A stretch of 11,201 bases of DNA from an uncultured Collinsella sp. Its GTDB lineage: Bacteria > Actinomycetota > Coriobacteriia > Coriobacteriales > Coriobacteriaceae. The translations under genes and the position numbers were made by a program. Location of the stretch: the NCBI GenBank assembly GCA_937950325.1, contig CALFDJ010000032.1, forward strand, positions 1 to 11,201, written 5' to 3'. Below are positions 1 through 7,072 of the stretch, in pieces (the first letter of the stretch is position 1; the number at the start of each line of letters is the position of its first letter). The notes beneath the pieces were generated by a model, which was not told the DNA's origin, ran no database searches, and saw only the letters and a list, made by a program, of their open reading frames with translations.

Positions 1-1
1 T

Positions 2-55
2 TCCGACGCAAGCCGAGCCGACGCGCACGTGTACGAGACTGAGGAGGCGCTGTAG
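2..55 (+). CDS. 3' end of an upstream gene, product unknown
   Basis: The frame beginning at base 2 is open to a TAG at 53-55 and encodes a short hydrophilic, acidic tail ending ADAHVYETEEAL. It stops 72 bases before the first confident start, which is what the end of an upstream operon gene would look like. Only 17 residues are visible, so no family can be named. The frame starting at base 3 is also open, to about 130, but reads as an Arg/Cys-rich peptide without protein-like character. The assignment is an inference. Confidence 0.35.
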   Translation, partial: SDASRADAHVYETEEAL

Positions 56-116
56 TGCAGCCGGGTGGAAAAATCGAATGCAAAAATTCAGAAATAGCGG
101 TTGCTCGATATCAATC

Positions 117-122
117 GGAGGA
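117..122 (+). promoter_or_regulatory. Strong RBS fixing a GTG start at 128
   Basis: GGAGGA lies 5 bases upstream of GTG 128. The in-frame TTG at 101 lacks such a site and would add nine residues (MLDINRRKH) ahead of the usual family N-terminus. The GTG start is therefore preferred. Confidence 0.75.
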
Positions 123-127
123 AACAC

Positions 128-1231
128 GTGAAAGTATCCTGCATAACCAGGCACGCAATCTCTAATTATGGCTCCCTGCTCCAGGCATATGCGACACAAC
201 GAGCGGTAGAGAGCTTGGGGCATGAGTTCGAGATTATGGACTATGTACCTGCTTGTGAGGACGTATCCCAGCAGGTGAGGACGCTTCTTTCGACAAAGCC
301 GTCCTGGAACGGGAACCCGTTGAAGAAGTCTGTCTACAGACTTCTGATGGAGCCTGAGACAAGGGTGGCGGGCAAGCGGTTTGCGCGTGAGCGTTCCCAG
401 CTGCTTAAGATGAGCCCTCACTATGCATCCCTGGAGGAGCTGAAGGCTAATCCGCCCAAGGCCGATGTCTATATGACTGGAAGCGATCAGGTGTGGGGTC
501 CCATCAGCTCGGGCGCATACGACCTGTCATACGCGCTTGAGTTTGCTCCCGAGGGCGCAAGGCGCATCTCATATGCGGCAAGCTTTGGTAAGAAGAATAT
601 CCCGGATAGCGTGCGCCCCAGGTTTCTCGAGGACCTTCGAGCATATGAGGCCGTGTTCGTACGCGAGGATGCCGCGCGCGAGCAGCTTGCCTCGTGGGGC
701 ATAGAGGCCGGACAGGTTGTCGATCCCACGCTGCTGCTTGATGGCGAGGCGTGGAGAAGGATGGCGGCACCTGCCCCGAAGGGCGAATACATCCTCGTCT
801 ACCAGATTCACAGCGACCCGACGGTGGGGCAGTACGCCGTGAAGGTTGCCAAAAAGCTTGGCTTGCCCCTGATACGGATCTCTGCAAGCCTGCACCAGGC
901 CTCACGCGAGGGCAAGTTCAAGTGGCTGCCGACGCTTGCTGAGTTTCTCTCGTATGTCGACAACGCAGCATGCCTAGTCACGGACTCGTTCCACGGTACG
1001 GCTTTTGCCATAAATCTCAATACGCCGCTGGTAGAAGTGCTGCCCAAGAACGGAACCTCGAGCAGGAACGTGAGTATTCTGCGACTCACGGACCTCACGG
1101 ACAGAGTGCTTCAGAATCTAGATGATGTCGAGTTAGCATCCAAGCAGATTGACTTTGGTCGGGTCAACGACGTGATGGGTGCGGAGAGGGAGAAGTCCCT
1201 AGCGCAGCTCAAGAGCATGATTGAGGAGTAG
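128..1231 (+). CDS. Polysaccharide pyruvyl transferase family protein (copy 1)
   Basis: This 367-residue protein belongs to the PS_pyruv_trans (CsaB/WcaK-like) family, whose members transfer a pyruvyl group from phosphoenolpyruvate to a sugar of a cell-surface glycan as a ketal. From GTG 128 the N-terminus reads MKVSCITRH followed by NYGSLLQAYA (residues 13-22), the usual opening of the family. Further hallmarks are TGSDQVW at 117-123, a VRED segment near 175, DPTLLLD from 199 and TDSFHG at 285-290, near the expected nucleotide-like binding loop. No signal peptide or membrane segment is seen, so it is probably cytoplasmic and acts on the lipid-linked repeat unit. The next gene, an FrhB-like Fe-S protein, begins 5 bases downstream with its RBS inside this gene's last codons, implying coupled translation. 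The family is well supported; the acceptor sugar cannot be told, and some family members may have other chemistry. Confidence 0.9.
   Translation: MKVSCITRHAISNYGSLLQAYATQRAVESLGHEFEIMDYVPACEDVSQQVRTLLSTKPSWNGNPLKKSVYRLLMEPETRVAGKRFARERSQLLKMSPHYASLEELKANPPKADVYMTGSDQVWGPISSGAYDLSYALEFAPEGARRISYAASFGKKNIPDSVRPRFLEDLRAYEAVFVREDAAREQLASWGIEAGQVVDPTLLLDGEAWRRMAAPAPKGEYILVYQIHSDPTVGQYAVKVAKKLGLPLIRISASLHQASREGKFKWLPTLAEFLSYVDNAACLVTDSFHGTAFAINLNTPLVEVLPKNGTSSRNVSILRLTDLTDRVLQNLDDVELASKQIDFGRVNDVMGAEREKSLAQLKSMIEE
1223..1228 (+). promoter_or_regulatory. RBS inside the end of the pyruvyl transferase gene, fixing a TTG start at 1236
   Basis: GAGGAG sits just before the upstream TAG (1229-1231), 7 bases ahead of TTG 1236. 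The alternative TTG at 1221 overlaps this site and would have no RBS of its own. Translation of the two genes is probably coupled. Confidence 0.65.
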
Positions 1232-1235
1232 GGCA

Positions 1236-2363
1236 TTGTCAAACGTTGGCACTAGGACGGTATGCAAGAAGGATATGTGCGCTGGCTGTATGGCCTGCGT
1301 CGATTCATGCCGACATGGAGCGATTGCCATTGAGGATACGATTGAGGCGTATAACGCCCGTATTGATCCTACAAGGTGCGTGGGATGTGGACTGTGCGAG
1401 AAAACGTGTCCCCAGATGGTATCCCCATCTTCGTTGCGTCCTCTCGAGTGGCTACAGGGGTGGGCGAAAGATACATCGCTCAGAATGTCATCTTCGTCCG
1501 GGGGTCTGGCTACGGCCATCTCGGAGGCGTTTGTGGCGTCAAATGGATTAGTGTGTTCATGTGCACAGGAGGGCGGTGAGTTCCGGTTCCACCTCACTTC
1601 TGATGCGGATTACTTGAGGAGGGCCCAAGGCTCCAAATACGTCAAAAGCAATCCGCTTGGTGCGTACCGCGAGGTTAGGGAGGCCCTGCAAGGTGGTCAA
1701 AGGGTTCTCTTTATCGGTCTTCCTTGTCAGGTTGCTGCGATGCGTAACTTCGTTGGAAGCCGTTTAGCCGATTCCCTTTACACCATCGACCTTATCTGTC
1801 ATGGTTCACCGTCCCCCAAGGTCCTGAGCCGATTCTTGGAAGAGACAGGTAACAACCTGTCTAATGAGCTGATACTGGACTTTCGAAAGAAAGTCCAGTT
1901 TCAGCTCCGCTATCGCGGAGCTGAAACTGTGGGTAGGACGGGTGTCCGCGATCGCTACTCGATTGCTTTCCTCTCGGGTTTACCGTATACGGAAGGCTGC
2001 TACTCCTGCCGCTACGCCAAGGGTGATCGTGTCTCCGATATTACGCTTGGCGATTCATGGGGTAGCGAGCTTTCTGATGAGGTCGCGAACGGGATATCCC
2101 TCGCACTTGTGCAGACAGACAAGGGTCGAGAACTGTTAGAAATGACGGACCTTGAGCTTTTGCCGGTTGATCCTGGTCTAGCTGTGGCCAACAATGAACA
2201 GCTTCAACGTCCTTCGACGAAGCCTATAGAAAGAAATACCTTTATGGACGGCTTTCGTAACGGGGTACGGGTTAACCGACTCGTTCTCAGGGCGAGGCCA
2301 AAAGACTGCGCCAAGTACTTGGTCAAGGATATACTGCTTGCACTGGGTTTGCTCAGGGGTTAA
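1236..2363 (+). CDS. FrhB-like Fe-S flavoprotein (coenzyme F420 hydrogenase/dehydrogenase beta subunit family, copy 1)
   Basis: This 375-residue protein starts with a two-cluster ferredoxin domain: C15, C18, C21, C25 and C48, C51, C54, C58 form two CxxCxxCxxxC 4Fe-4S motifs. The FrhB/FdhB N- and C-domains follow, with an SSSGG stretch, QGSKYVKSN, GLPCQ (C164), ICHG (C188-G190), a CYSC pair (C255/C258) and DITLGDSWG (268-276). Family members bind FAD and move electrons, but those found in polysaccharide loci have no settled reaction. 'F420' is a family name, and nothing here shows F420 use. It directly follows a pyruvyl transferase, and the pairing recurs later in the window. Oddly, residues about 213-231 are encoded by two long overlapping hairpins, and the peptide there (VQFQLRYRGAE) shows no Gly-Trp element where copy 2 has KTTGW. 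The family call is firm; the role is inferred. Confidence 0.88.
   Translation: MSNVGTRTVCKKDMCAGCMACVDSCRHGAIAIEDTIEAYNARIDPTRCVGCGLCEKTCPQMVSPSSLRPLEWLQGWAKDTSLRMSSSSGGLATAISEAFVASNGLVCSCAQEGGEFRFHLTSDADYLRRAQGSKYVKSNPLGAYREVREALQGGQRVLFIGLPCQVAAMRNFVGSRLADSLYTIDLICHGSPSPKVLSRFLEETGNNLSNELILDFRKKVQFQLRYRGAETVGRTGVRDRYSIAFLSGLPYTEGCYSCRYAKGDRVSDITLGDSWGSELSDEVANGISLALVQTDKGRELLEMTDLELLPVDPGLAVANNEQLQRPSTKPIERNTFMDGFRNGVRVNRLVLRARPKDCAKYLVKDILLALGLLRG
1874..1899 (+). repeat. Intragenic hairpin with 11-bp perfect stem and GAAA loop
   Basis: ACTGGACTTTC (1874-1884) is perfectly complementary to GAAAGTCCAGT (1889-1899) around a GAAA loop, a GNRA-type tetraloop in RNA. It lies in the coding sequence of FrhB-like copy 1, spanning LDFRKKVQ. 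No U-tract follows, so it is not a normal terminator. It overlaps the next hairpin by 4 bases. Confidence 0.9.
1896..1929 (+). repeat. Intragenic hairpin with 15-bp perfect stem and 4-base loop
   Basis: CAGTTTCAGCTCCGC (1896-1910) pairs perfectly with GCGGAGCTGAAACTG (1915-1929) around the loop TATC. It is inside FrhB-like copy 1, codes for QFQLRYRGAETV, and begins in the last 4 bases of the preceding hairpin. A perfect 15-bp stem with a 4-base loop is not expected by chance in a window of this size. Confidence 0.93.
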
Positions 2364-2409
2364 CACATCGAGAGCGTTTGCTTTAGGCATTAATGATAAG
2401 GTAATCCAT

Positions 2410-3348
2410 ATGTTGAGTAATTCCAAGGTGCCAAAGTGCGTCGTATTAATGGCGTCATACAACGGCATCCCATTTATTTCAGAACAAATTGACAGCATTC
2501 TCTCGCAGGCTGAAGTTGACGTACGTCTTTTTGTCCGTGATGACGGGTCATCTGATGGTACTCGTGATCTTCTGCAGCGCTATGCAGATGAGGGCAGTCT
2601 GACTTTGTTAACAGGAGAAAACCTAGGACCTGCTTTAGGGTTTTTGACGTTGTTGCGGAATGCTCCCGAAGCTGATTACTATGCGTTTTCCGACCAAGAT
2701 GATATTTGGGATAGCGATAAACTGATAACTGCGATTAAACAGCTTAAGAAGCAGGAGAATTTGGCTCTTTATCATTGCAATTCAAGACTTGTAGATTCAG
2801 CTGGTAATGAGATGGGCCGGTTAACCTATGGGCAACAAAGGTGCATATCTTATCGAGATAACGACCCTCTCAACCAGCTTTGCATTGGGTCACCTATGGG
2901 ATGTACGCAAGTATTTGATAGGCGTATTTGGGAAGTTGTTTGCTTGCATGAGCTGCCCCATCCCGTCATCATGCATGATAAGCTGATAGCTAATCTATGC
3001 GTGCTGCTGGGTTATCGGATTGTTTTCGATGCTTCTCCTCATATGGGATATCGCCAGCATGGTCGTAATGTGGTCGGTGTGAGTACTGATTTACCATCTA
3101 AAGTGATTGAGAAAATCAATAGTTTTTGTCATCCGCGAGAGATTACTCTTGCAAAGCAAGTTACTGGACTTCTTTCAACTTATTCCGACTGCATTCTTCC
3201 TCCAGAGCGTGCTCTTGGAGAGTTGGTATCGAAAATGGACGCTTCTTTCATGGCTAGGTGCAGGGTTTCTTTCTCTTCGAGGCTGAATTTCGGCAGTCTA
3301 CAAGAGGGCCTTTTCAATAGATCTCTCCTCTTGTTTGGGAAGCGATGA
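2410..3348 (+). CDS. Glycosyltransferase family 2, rhamnosyltransferase-like
   Basis: This 312-residue cytoplasmic GT-A enzyme would add a sugar from a nucleotide donor to the lipid-linked repeat unit. The N-terminus has the GT2 pattern CVVLMASYNG (10-19), RDDGSSDGT (43-51) and the metal-binding acidic motif SDQDDIW (94-100). MHDK (188-191) supplies a probable catalytic-base region, and YRQHGRNVVG (214-223) is typical of the SDQDDIW-type enzymes often annotated as rhamnosyltransferases. That fits rfbA, a dTDP-rhamnose gene, downstream. ATG 2410 was chosen because AAGG (2398-2401) precedes it at 7 bases; the in-frame TTG 2338 lies inside the preceding gene and would add 24 unlikely residues. 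GC (about 43-46% by eye) is clearly lower than in the flanking genes, suggesting a separate origin. The fold is certain, donor and acceptor are not. Confidence 0.9.
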   Translation: MLSNSKVPKCVVLMASYNGIPFISEQIDSILSQAEVDVRLFVRDDGSSDGTRDLLQRYADEGSLTLLTGENLGPALGFLTLLRNAPEADYYAFSDQDDIWDSDKLITAIKQLKKQENLALYHCNSRLVDSAGNEMGRLTYGQQRCISYRDNDPLNQLCIGSPMGCTQVFDRRIWEVVCLHELPHPVIMHDKLIANLCVLLGYRIVFDASPHMGYRQHGRNVVGVSTDLPSKVIEKINSFCHPREITLAKQVTGLLSTYSDCILPPERALGELVSKMDASFMARCRVSFSSRLNFGSLQEGLFNRSLLLFGKR

Positions 3349-3349
3349 T

Positions 3350-4627
3350 ATGAGTAAAAGCATCCCCAAACCGCACAATAGTGGGTACGTCCTAGCGCTT
3401 GCCTTTTGCGACTATCTCAAGGACAAGACCGGCACCCCAAAGGCTATTATGGCGAGTCAGCAGGCCATGGCGTCGCACGGCATAAGTTACGTCTATCTCC
3501 ACTCGGTTAAGAAGACCCTGTTCAGGGACGACCAGATGCTATTTTGCGAATTCGGGGTTACGGTCGACGGGGTGGAGGCTGGTGTTTTCAGTATTGCCCA
3601 GGTGTGCGAGGCCCTTTGCAGCTGGCAAAAAAGCGGCTTCAGCCTTCTTGAGCTTCATATCCACCACCTTCTGTACGTGAGCCTTGAGAAAGTCTCCGAA
3701 CTGCTAAAAGTTACAGGCAAAACACCGGTCAGGGCCTTTCTCCACGACTATTACCTGTGTTGTACAAGCTATAACCTCCAAAATAGGAGCGGCTTTTGTG
3801 ACAGCTCAAGGCTCGGCGACGCTCCCTGCGAGAAATGCCCCCACTTCAGTAACAGCCTTCGTGTGGAGTCGAAGATCCAAGGGCTGTTTGACTCCATCAA
3901 AAATCTCCGTTTTGTTGCACCTTCGACCTATACGAAGAATCGGTTTCTCTCATTCAGGCCCCAATACGAGGGCCTTGTTGATGTAATACCGCACCAAAAG
4001 CTGCTTGGAGAGTATCTGGGCAACAGACGTCCTCTGAACGCAGGGGAGCGCATCAGGGTTGCCTTTCTGGGGATGCCGAGGAAGACAAAGGGCTGGGAGA
4101 CCTGGCTTCGCCTCGTATCTGCGGTCGATGAACAAGAGTACGAGTTCTTCGTCTTCAACAGCTCGAACGATATGTATCCAGGGATGAACAAGCGGTTTGT
4201 CGAATTTGATGAGAAGCACCCAAATGCCATGACCGACTCTCTCAGGGAGTGCGAGATTGCCATCGTTGTCATGTGGCCATCTTGGCCAGAGACCTATAGC
4301 TACACCTGTATGGAATCTTACTCCGCAAACGCTTATACGATTTCGAGTGCATGTGCAGGCAATGTCGCCGACTTTGTCGTTGAGCATGGGTCCGGTTTGG
4401 TGCTGAATAACGAGGAGGAGCTAATCGGGCTGTTTAGGGATAAGAGCCGGCTTATCAGGGAGGTCAATCGTTTCAGGAGCGGAAAGCCTGGTCCGCTCGA
4501 TCTTGTCGATTCAGATGAGATCGTAGACCTGCTTCCATGCTCCTCGGTAGGTCTCAACACGGGAGTTCACATGCACACGAGGCTGATTGAACGTGTGCTG
4601 CTGGAGGTACTCAATGCAAGATCATAG
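3350..4627 (+). CDS. Glycosyltransferase, GT4-like (GT-B fold), with cysteine motif
   Basis: This 425-residue protein looks like a GT-B glycosyltransferase. HDYYLCCTSYNL (132-143) followed by C160-x2-C163-P is a pattern found in a subset of GT4-type enzymes of surface-polysaccharide loci. The C-terminal nucleotide-sugar domain begins near RVAFLGMPRKTKGW and contains PETYSYTCMES (313-323), the counterpart of the E-x7-E donor-binding element, then a GNVADFV stretch. No membrane segment is evident. The ATG at 3350 lies one base after the previous TGA, with GGGAAG (3337-3342) as RBS, and the 3' end overlaps the polymerase gene by 14 bases, so both junctions suggest translational coupling. The four cysteines could bind metal, which is an inference. 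Sugar specificity is unknown. Confidence 0.82.
   Translation: MSKSIPKPHNSGYVLALAFCDYLKDKTGTPKAIMASQQAMASHGISYVYLHSVKKTLFRDDQMLFCEFGVTVDGVEAGVFSIAQVCEALCSWQKSGFSLLELHIHHLLYVSLEKVSELLKVTGKTPVRAFLHDYYLCCTSYNLQNRSGFCDSSRLGDAPCEKCPHFSNSLRVESKIQGLFDSIKNLRFVAPSTYTKNRFLSFRPQYEGLVDVIPHQKLLGEYLGNRRPLNAGERIRVAFLGMPRKTKGWETWLRLVSAVDEQEYEFFVFNSSNDMYPGMNKRFVEFDEKHPNAMTDSLRECEIAIVVMWPSWPETYSYTCMESYSANAYTISSACAGNVADFVVEHGSGLVLNNEEELIGLFRDKSRLIREVNRFRSGKPGPLDLVDSDEIVDLLPCSSVGLNTGVHMHTRLIERVLLEVLNARS
4603..4608 (+). promoter_or_regulatory. RBS fixing an ATG start at 4614 inside the upstream gene
   Basis: GGAGGT is followed 5 bases later by ATG 4614, within the last codons of the glycosyltransferase gene. An earlier in-frame TTG at 4587 has no comparable site. 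Confidence 0.7.
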
Positions 4628-5996
4628 GCATGCGAGGCTCGTTATAAATAAAGCGGAGGAGCGGGCTGGTCGAAGAGGTCGTTGGTATCTCCCTAATAAG
4701 CAAGGCGTTCTAACCGTTTGCATGGGTGACCTGGCGGATGCGACGATCGTTATAGGTATCTTGGCGCAGGTTTTCTTCCTTGAGTACTATGGTCTGGGGC
4801 GATACCTCAACTGGGTAATTACCGGCATGATTTGCGTGAGGGCGCTCTTCTCCGGATGGAAATATAGCGGTAGAGCGCTACTACTTGGGCTGATTACCGT
4901 TGCAGGGTGGCTGTCTGGTGCCCTCTTGGGTGGCAATATGGAAACGTTTAGGGCGAATATTTTGCTGCTCCTCTACCCGTTTGTCTATACGCTTTACTTC
5001 TTTCTTTTGGTCACTAACAAGAGGGATTTTCTTCTTGGACTCTTTGATGCAGGTTTTCCGGTCTTCAACGCCATATTGCTTCTCAATATGGCGATCATGT
5101 TTATCCAGTACTCTACCCATGGGATGATCGCTGCGACAACGAACGACATCAGTTACTTCGAGGACAATATCTCCGGCCTGTTCTCTTATGCGTCCGTCCA
5201 TGCGGTGGCCCTTTACACTTCATTCGTCGTGCTCTACAACTTCGTCTGGATTAGGAGGCTTCGGGGTCCTCTCTGGCCATCCCTTGCCATCGCTTACAAC
5301 GTCTGCCTTATCGTCCTGTCCTTCTATCTTGCGACACTCAACGATAATAAGGCGCTCTTCATAATCCTTCCTCTCGTTTTAGTGATGTTCTGGCTTATTT
5401 CAGTCATGAGAGGAGAAGCGGATGTTTCGGGTCCCTTCTTTTGGCTTGTCGCCTTGTATTTTATCCTGACAATTGCATACGCCTCGGTGCCTGCGTTCCA
5501 GATCCTCGTGGATACGCAAGTGTTTGGTCTGTTCGATATGGTTGGCAGTTCAGCTTCCGTCGGTACTGCTGCCGACGGCAGTAACGAGAGGATTGCTATC
5601 ATCGGCTTCGCTCTCTTGAGACCGGCTACATGGAGTCTCGGAGAGGGTCTTGGAGCCTCAAGCTTCTACGCGTCCGGGTTCATGTCGTTTAACCACTTTG
5701 GTCAAGCGGATATGGGGTCTTTCTTGATTCTCATGGGGGTTTGGGAGACGGCAGCGTATGTAGCGTTTTTCCACTCCGTGGTTAGTGAGTTTATGGAGCA
5801 GGAAAAAGGATCTAATGGCCGGATTGTTCGTTTGCTCCTTTTGCTAACAATTCTTATTACCTTTCTGTATACGCAGTGCTTTACAAGGGTGAACTGCTGC
5901 TTGTGCCTACTGCTGCTCTGTGGAGCGCTGGCTTGGTCGTGGAATTCCTCGGCTGCAGACTATTTGATTATTGATAGAGACGAAGAACAGGTTTGA
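4614..5996 (+). CDS. Wzy-like O-antigen/capsule polymerase (integral membrane)
   Basis: This is a 460-residue, strongly hydrophobic protein with roughly ten or more predicted membrane segments after a basic, charged N-terminus of about 30 residues. A large loop in the second half holds NERIAIIGFALL, SLGEGLGASSFY and FNHFGQADMGSFLILMG, which resembles the Gly-rich and His-containing loop of Wzy/O-antigen ligase proteins. Wzy joins lipid-linked repeat units outside the cytoplasmic membrane. Primary sequences of Wzy proteins diverge strongly, so the call rests on topology, this loop, and its place between glycosyltransferases and a flippase. The C-terminal part contains a Cys-rich membrane segment (CFTRVNCCLCLLLLCG). 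A Wzy-type polymerase is more likely than a ligase because a Wzx flippase is encoded nearby. The gene overlaps its upstream neighbour by 14 bases and ends 2 bases before the next ATG. Confidence 0.8.
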   Translation: MQDHRHARLVINKAEERAGRRGRWYLPNKQGVLTVCMGDLADATIVIGILAQVFFLEYYGLGRYLNWVITGMICVRALFSGWKYSGRALLLGLITVAGWLSGALLGGNMETFRANILLLLYPFVYTLYFFLLVTNKRDFLLGLFDAGFPVFNAILLLNMAIMFIQYSTHGMIAATTNDISYFEDNISGLFSYASVHAVALYTSFVVLYNFVWIRRLRGPLWPSLAIAYNVCLIVLSFYLATLNDNKALFIILPLVLVMFWLISVMRGEADVSGPFFWLVALYFILTIAYASVPAFQILVDTQVFGLFDMVGSSASVGTAADGSNERIAIIGFALLRPATWSLGEGLGASSFYASGFMSFNHFGQADMGSFLILMGVWETAAYVAFFHSVVSEFMEQEKGSNGRIVRLLLLLTILITFLYTQCFTRVNCCLCLLLLCGALAWSWNSSAADYLIIDRDEEQV

Positions 5997-5998
5997 AC

Positions 5999-7072
5999 AT
6001 GAAAATAGGCATTTCCACATTTACGCATGGGGACAACTATGGGCAGAGGCTCCAGAACCTTGCTGTCCAAGAAACTCTCAAACTCTCGGGTGCAGATGTC
6101 CTTACGTTCAGACAGAAGGACTCGAGATCTGCCAAATACAAGCTCAAGTCTTTGGCTTCGCTCATTCCAAAGGGGCTTGCCGTTGCCCACATCCAGAGGC
6201 ATCGTTCGTTTGAGGATTTCAATTCCCGTAACATTTCCTTTAGCCGGGAGGTTATATCTGATTCCAACCCTCCACGTGACATTAAATCCTATGACTTTTT
6301 CGTTGCTGGGAGCGACCAAGTTTGGTCTCCGTATTCCCCTGACGCTAACTCCACTATGTTTCTCACGTTTTCGCCAAGAGAAAAGCGCATTGCTTTTTCG
6401 CCAAGCTTGGCAGCTCCGACGATTCCCGAGGAGAAGCGTGAGCTGTTCCACGGCTATTTCGACGGGTTTGATAGGCTGTCCGTTCGTGAGCAGAAGAGCG
6501 CCGAGCTTATAAACAGTCTGTACGGCTTAAAGGCCGAGGTGTTGATTGACCCAACACTGATGTTTGACGGCTCCTGGTGGGAAAGGTATGAAAAAGAGCC
6601 GCACTGCGGGCTTCCAAATGATTATGTATTGACGTACTTCCTCGGGAGTGCAGCTTACGAAGAGAGGGTTGCCGAAATCTGTGATTCACTTAGCTGCAAG
6701 AGGGTCGATTTACTAGGGGATGCGCGCTACTACGCCCTCGGGCCTTCAGAGTTCCTCTATGCCGTCCGTCACGCAAAGCTTGTAGCGACAGATTCATATC
6801 ACGGATCAATTTTCTCGATCTTGTTCGGGAAGCCGCTGATTTATTGCCCTCGTGAGTCCACTGGTCCAGACATGAGCAGCCGATTCGACACGCTAGCCAG
6901 CGAGCTGGGTGTTTCTTTCGTTGAGCGGTCAATTCTTTCCGTATGTAATTCGGAACTGCTCGAGAGTGACTATTCAAAGGCGTATGACAGGTTGGCAGCT
7001 CAGAGGAAGATCGTTGTTGAATTCCTCGATAGATGTGGATTGAGCATTCCCTCGGAGGCCGCCCGTGGCTAG
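5999..7072 (+). CDS. Polysaccharide pyruvyl transferase family protein (copy 2)
   Basis: This 357-residue protein is a second member of the same family as the gene at 128, though clearly diverged. It opens with MKIGISTFTHGDNYGQRLQN, then GSDQVW (104-109), FSPREKRIAFSPS, VREQKSAELI, DPTLMFDG (D184-T186) and TDSYHG (264-269). It probably adds a pyruvyl ketal to a different residue of the glycan, or acts with the FrhB-like protein two genes downstream. ATG 5999 is chosen because the protein then starts as the family does; a TTG at 5993 overlaps the previous stop and is possible. The RBS is weak (AGG near 5989), so translation may depend on re-initiation after the polymerase gene. GC is near 45-50% by eye, well below the next gene, and the change is abrupt at their junction. 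Confidence 0.9.
   Translation: MKIGISTFTHGDNYGQRLQNLAVQETLKLSGADVLTFRQKDSRSAKYKLKSLASLIPKGLAVAHIQRHRSFEDFNSRNISFSREVISDSNPPRDIKSYDFFVAGSDQVWSPYSPDANSTMFLTFSPREKRIAFSPSLAAPTIPEEKRELFHGYFDGFDRLSVREQKSAELINSLYGLKAEVLIDPTLMFDGSWWERYEKEPHCGLPNDYVLTYFLGSAAYEERVAEICDSLSCKRVDLLGDARYYALGPSEFLYAVRHAKLVATDSYHGSIFSILFGKPLIYCPRESTGPDMSSRFDTLASELGVSFVERSILSVCNSELLESDYSKAYDRLAAQRKIVVEFLDRCGLSIPSEAARG
7054..7058 (+). promoter_or_regulatory. RBS for the GTG start of the flippase gene
   Basis: GGAGG is 6 bases upstream of GTG 7065 and lies inside the end of pyruvyl transferase copy 2. It supports the overlapping GTG start. Confidence 0.65.

Noticed and set aside
1199..1597. Long open frame on the minus strand opposite the first FrhB-like gene
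   Set aside because: Its translation has no family resemblance, and the + strand frame carries two complete Fe-S motifs over the same bases. It is a shadow frame.
1874..1929. Hairpins as a Rho-independent terminator
   Set aside because: They are in the middle of a coding sequence and no U-rich run follows either stem; the same holds for 9250-9316.
1236..2363. A literal F420-dependent hydrogenase or methanogen-type function
   Set aside because: The family name derives from FrhB, but the setting is a polysaccharide operon without hydrogenase subunits or F420 biosynthesis genes in view.
3950..4387. Minus-strand open frame opposite the GT4-like gene
   Set aside because: It overlaps the well-supported glycosyltransferase domain and shows no recognisable motif or RBS.
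5557..5578. 7-bp inverted repeat CCGTCGG/CCGACGG in the polymerase gene
   Set aside because: It is short, with an 8-base loop, and within what GC-rich coding DNA gives by chance.
6368..6405. Direct repeat TTTTCGCCAAG (6368-6378 and 6395-6405) in pyruvyl transferase copy 2
   Set aside because: It encodes FSP twice in a conserved part of the protein; 11 bases is too short to claim a duplication event.
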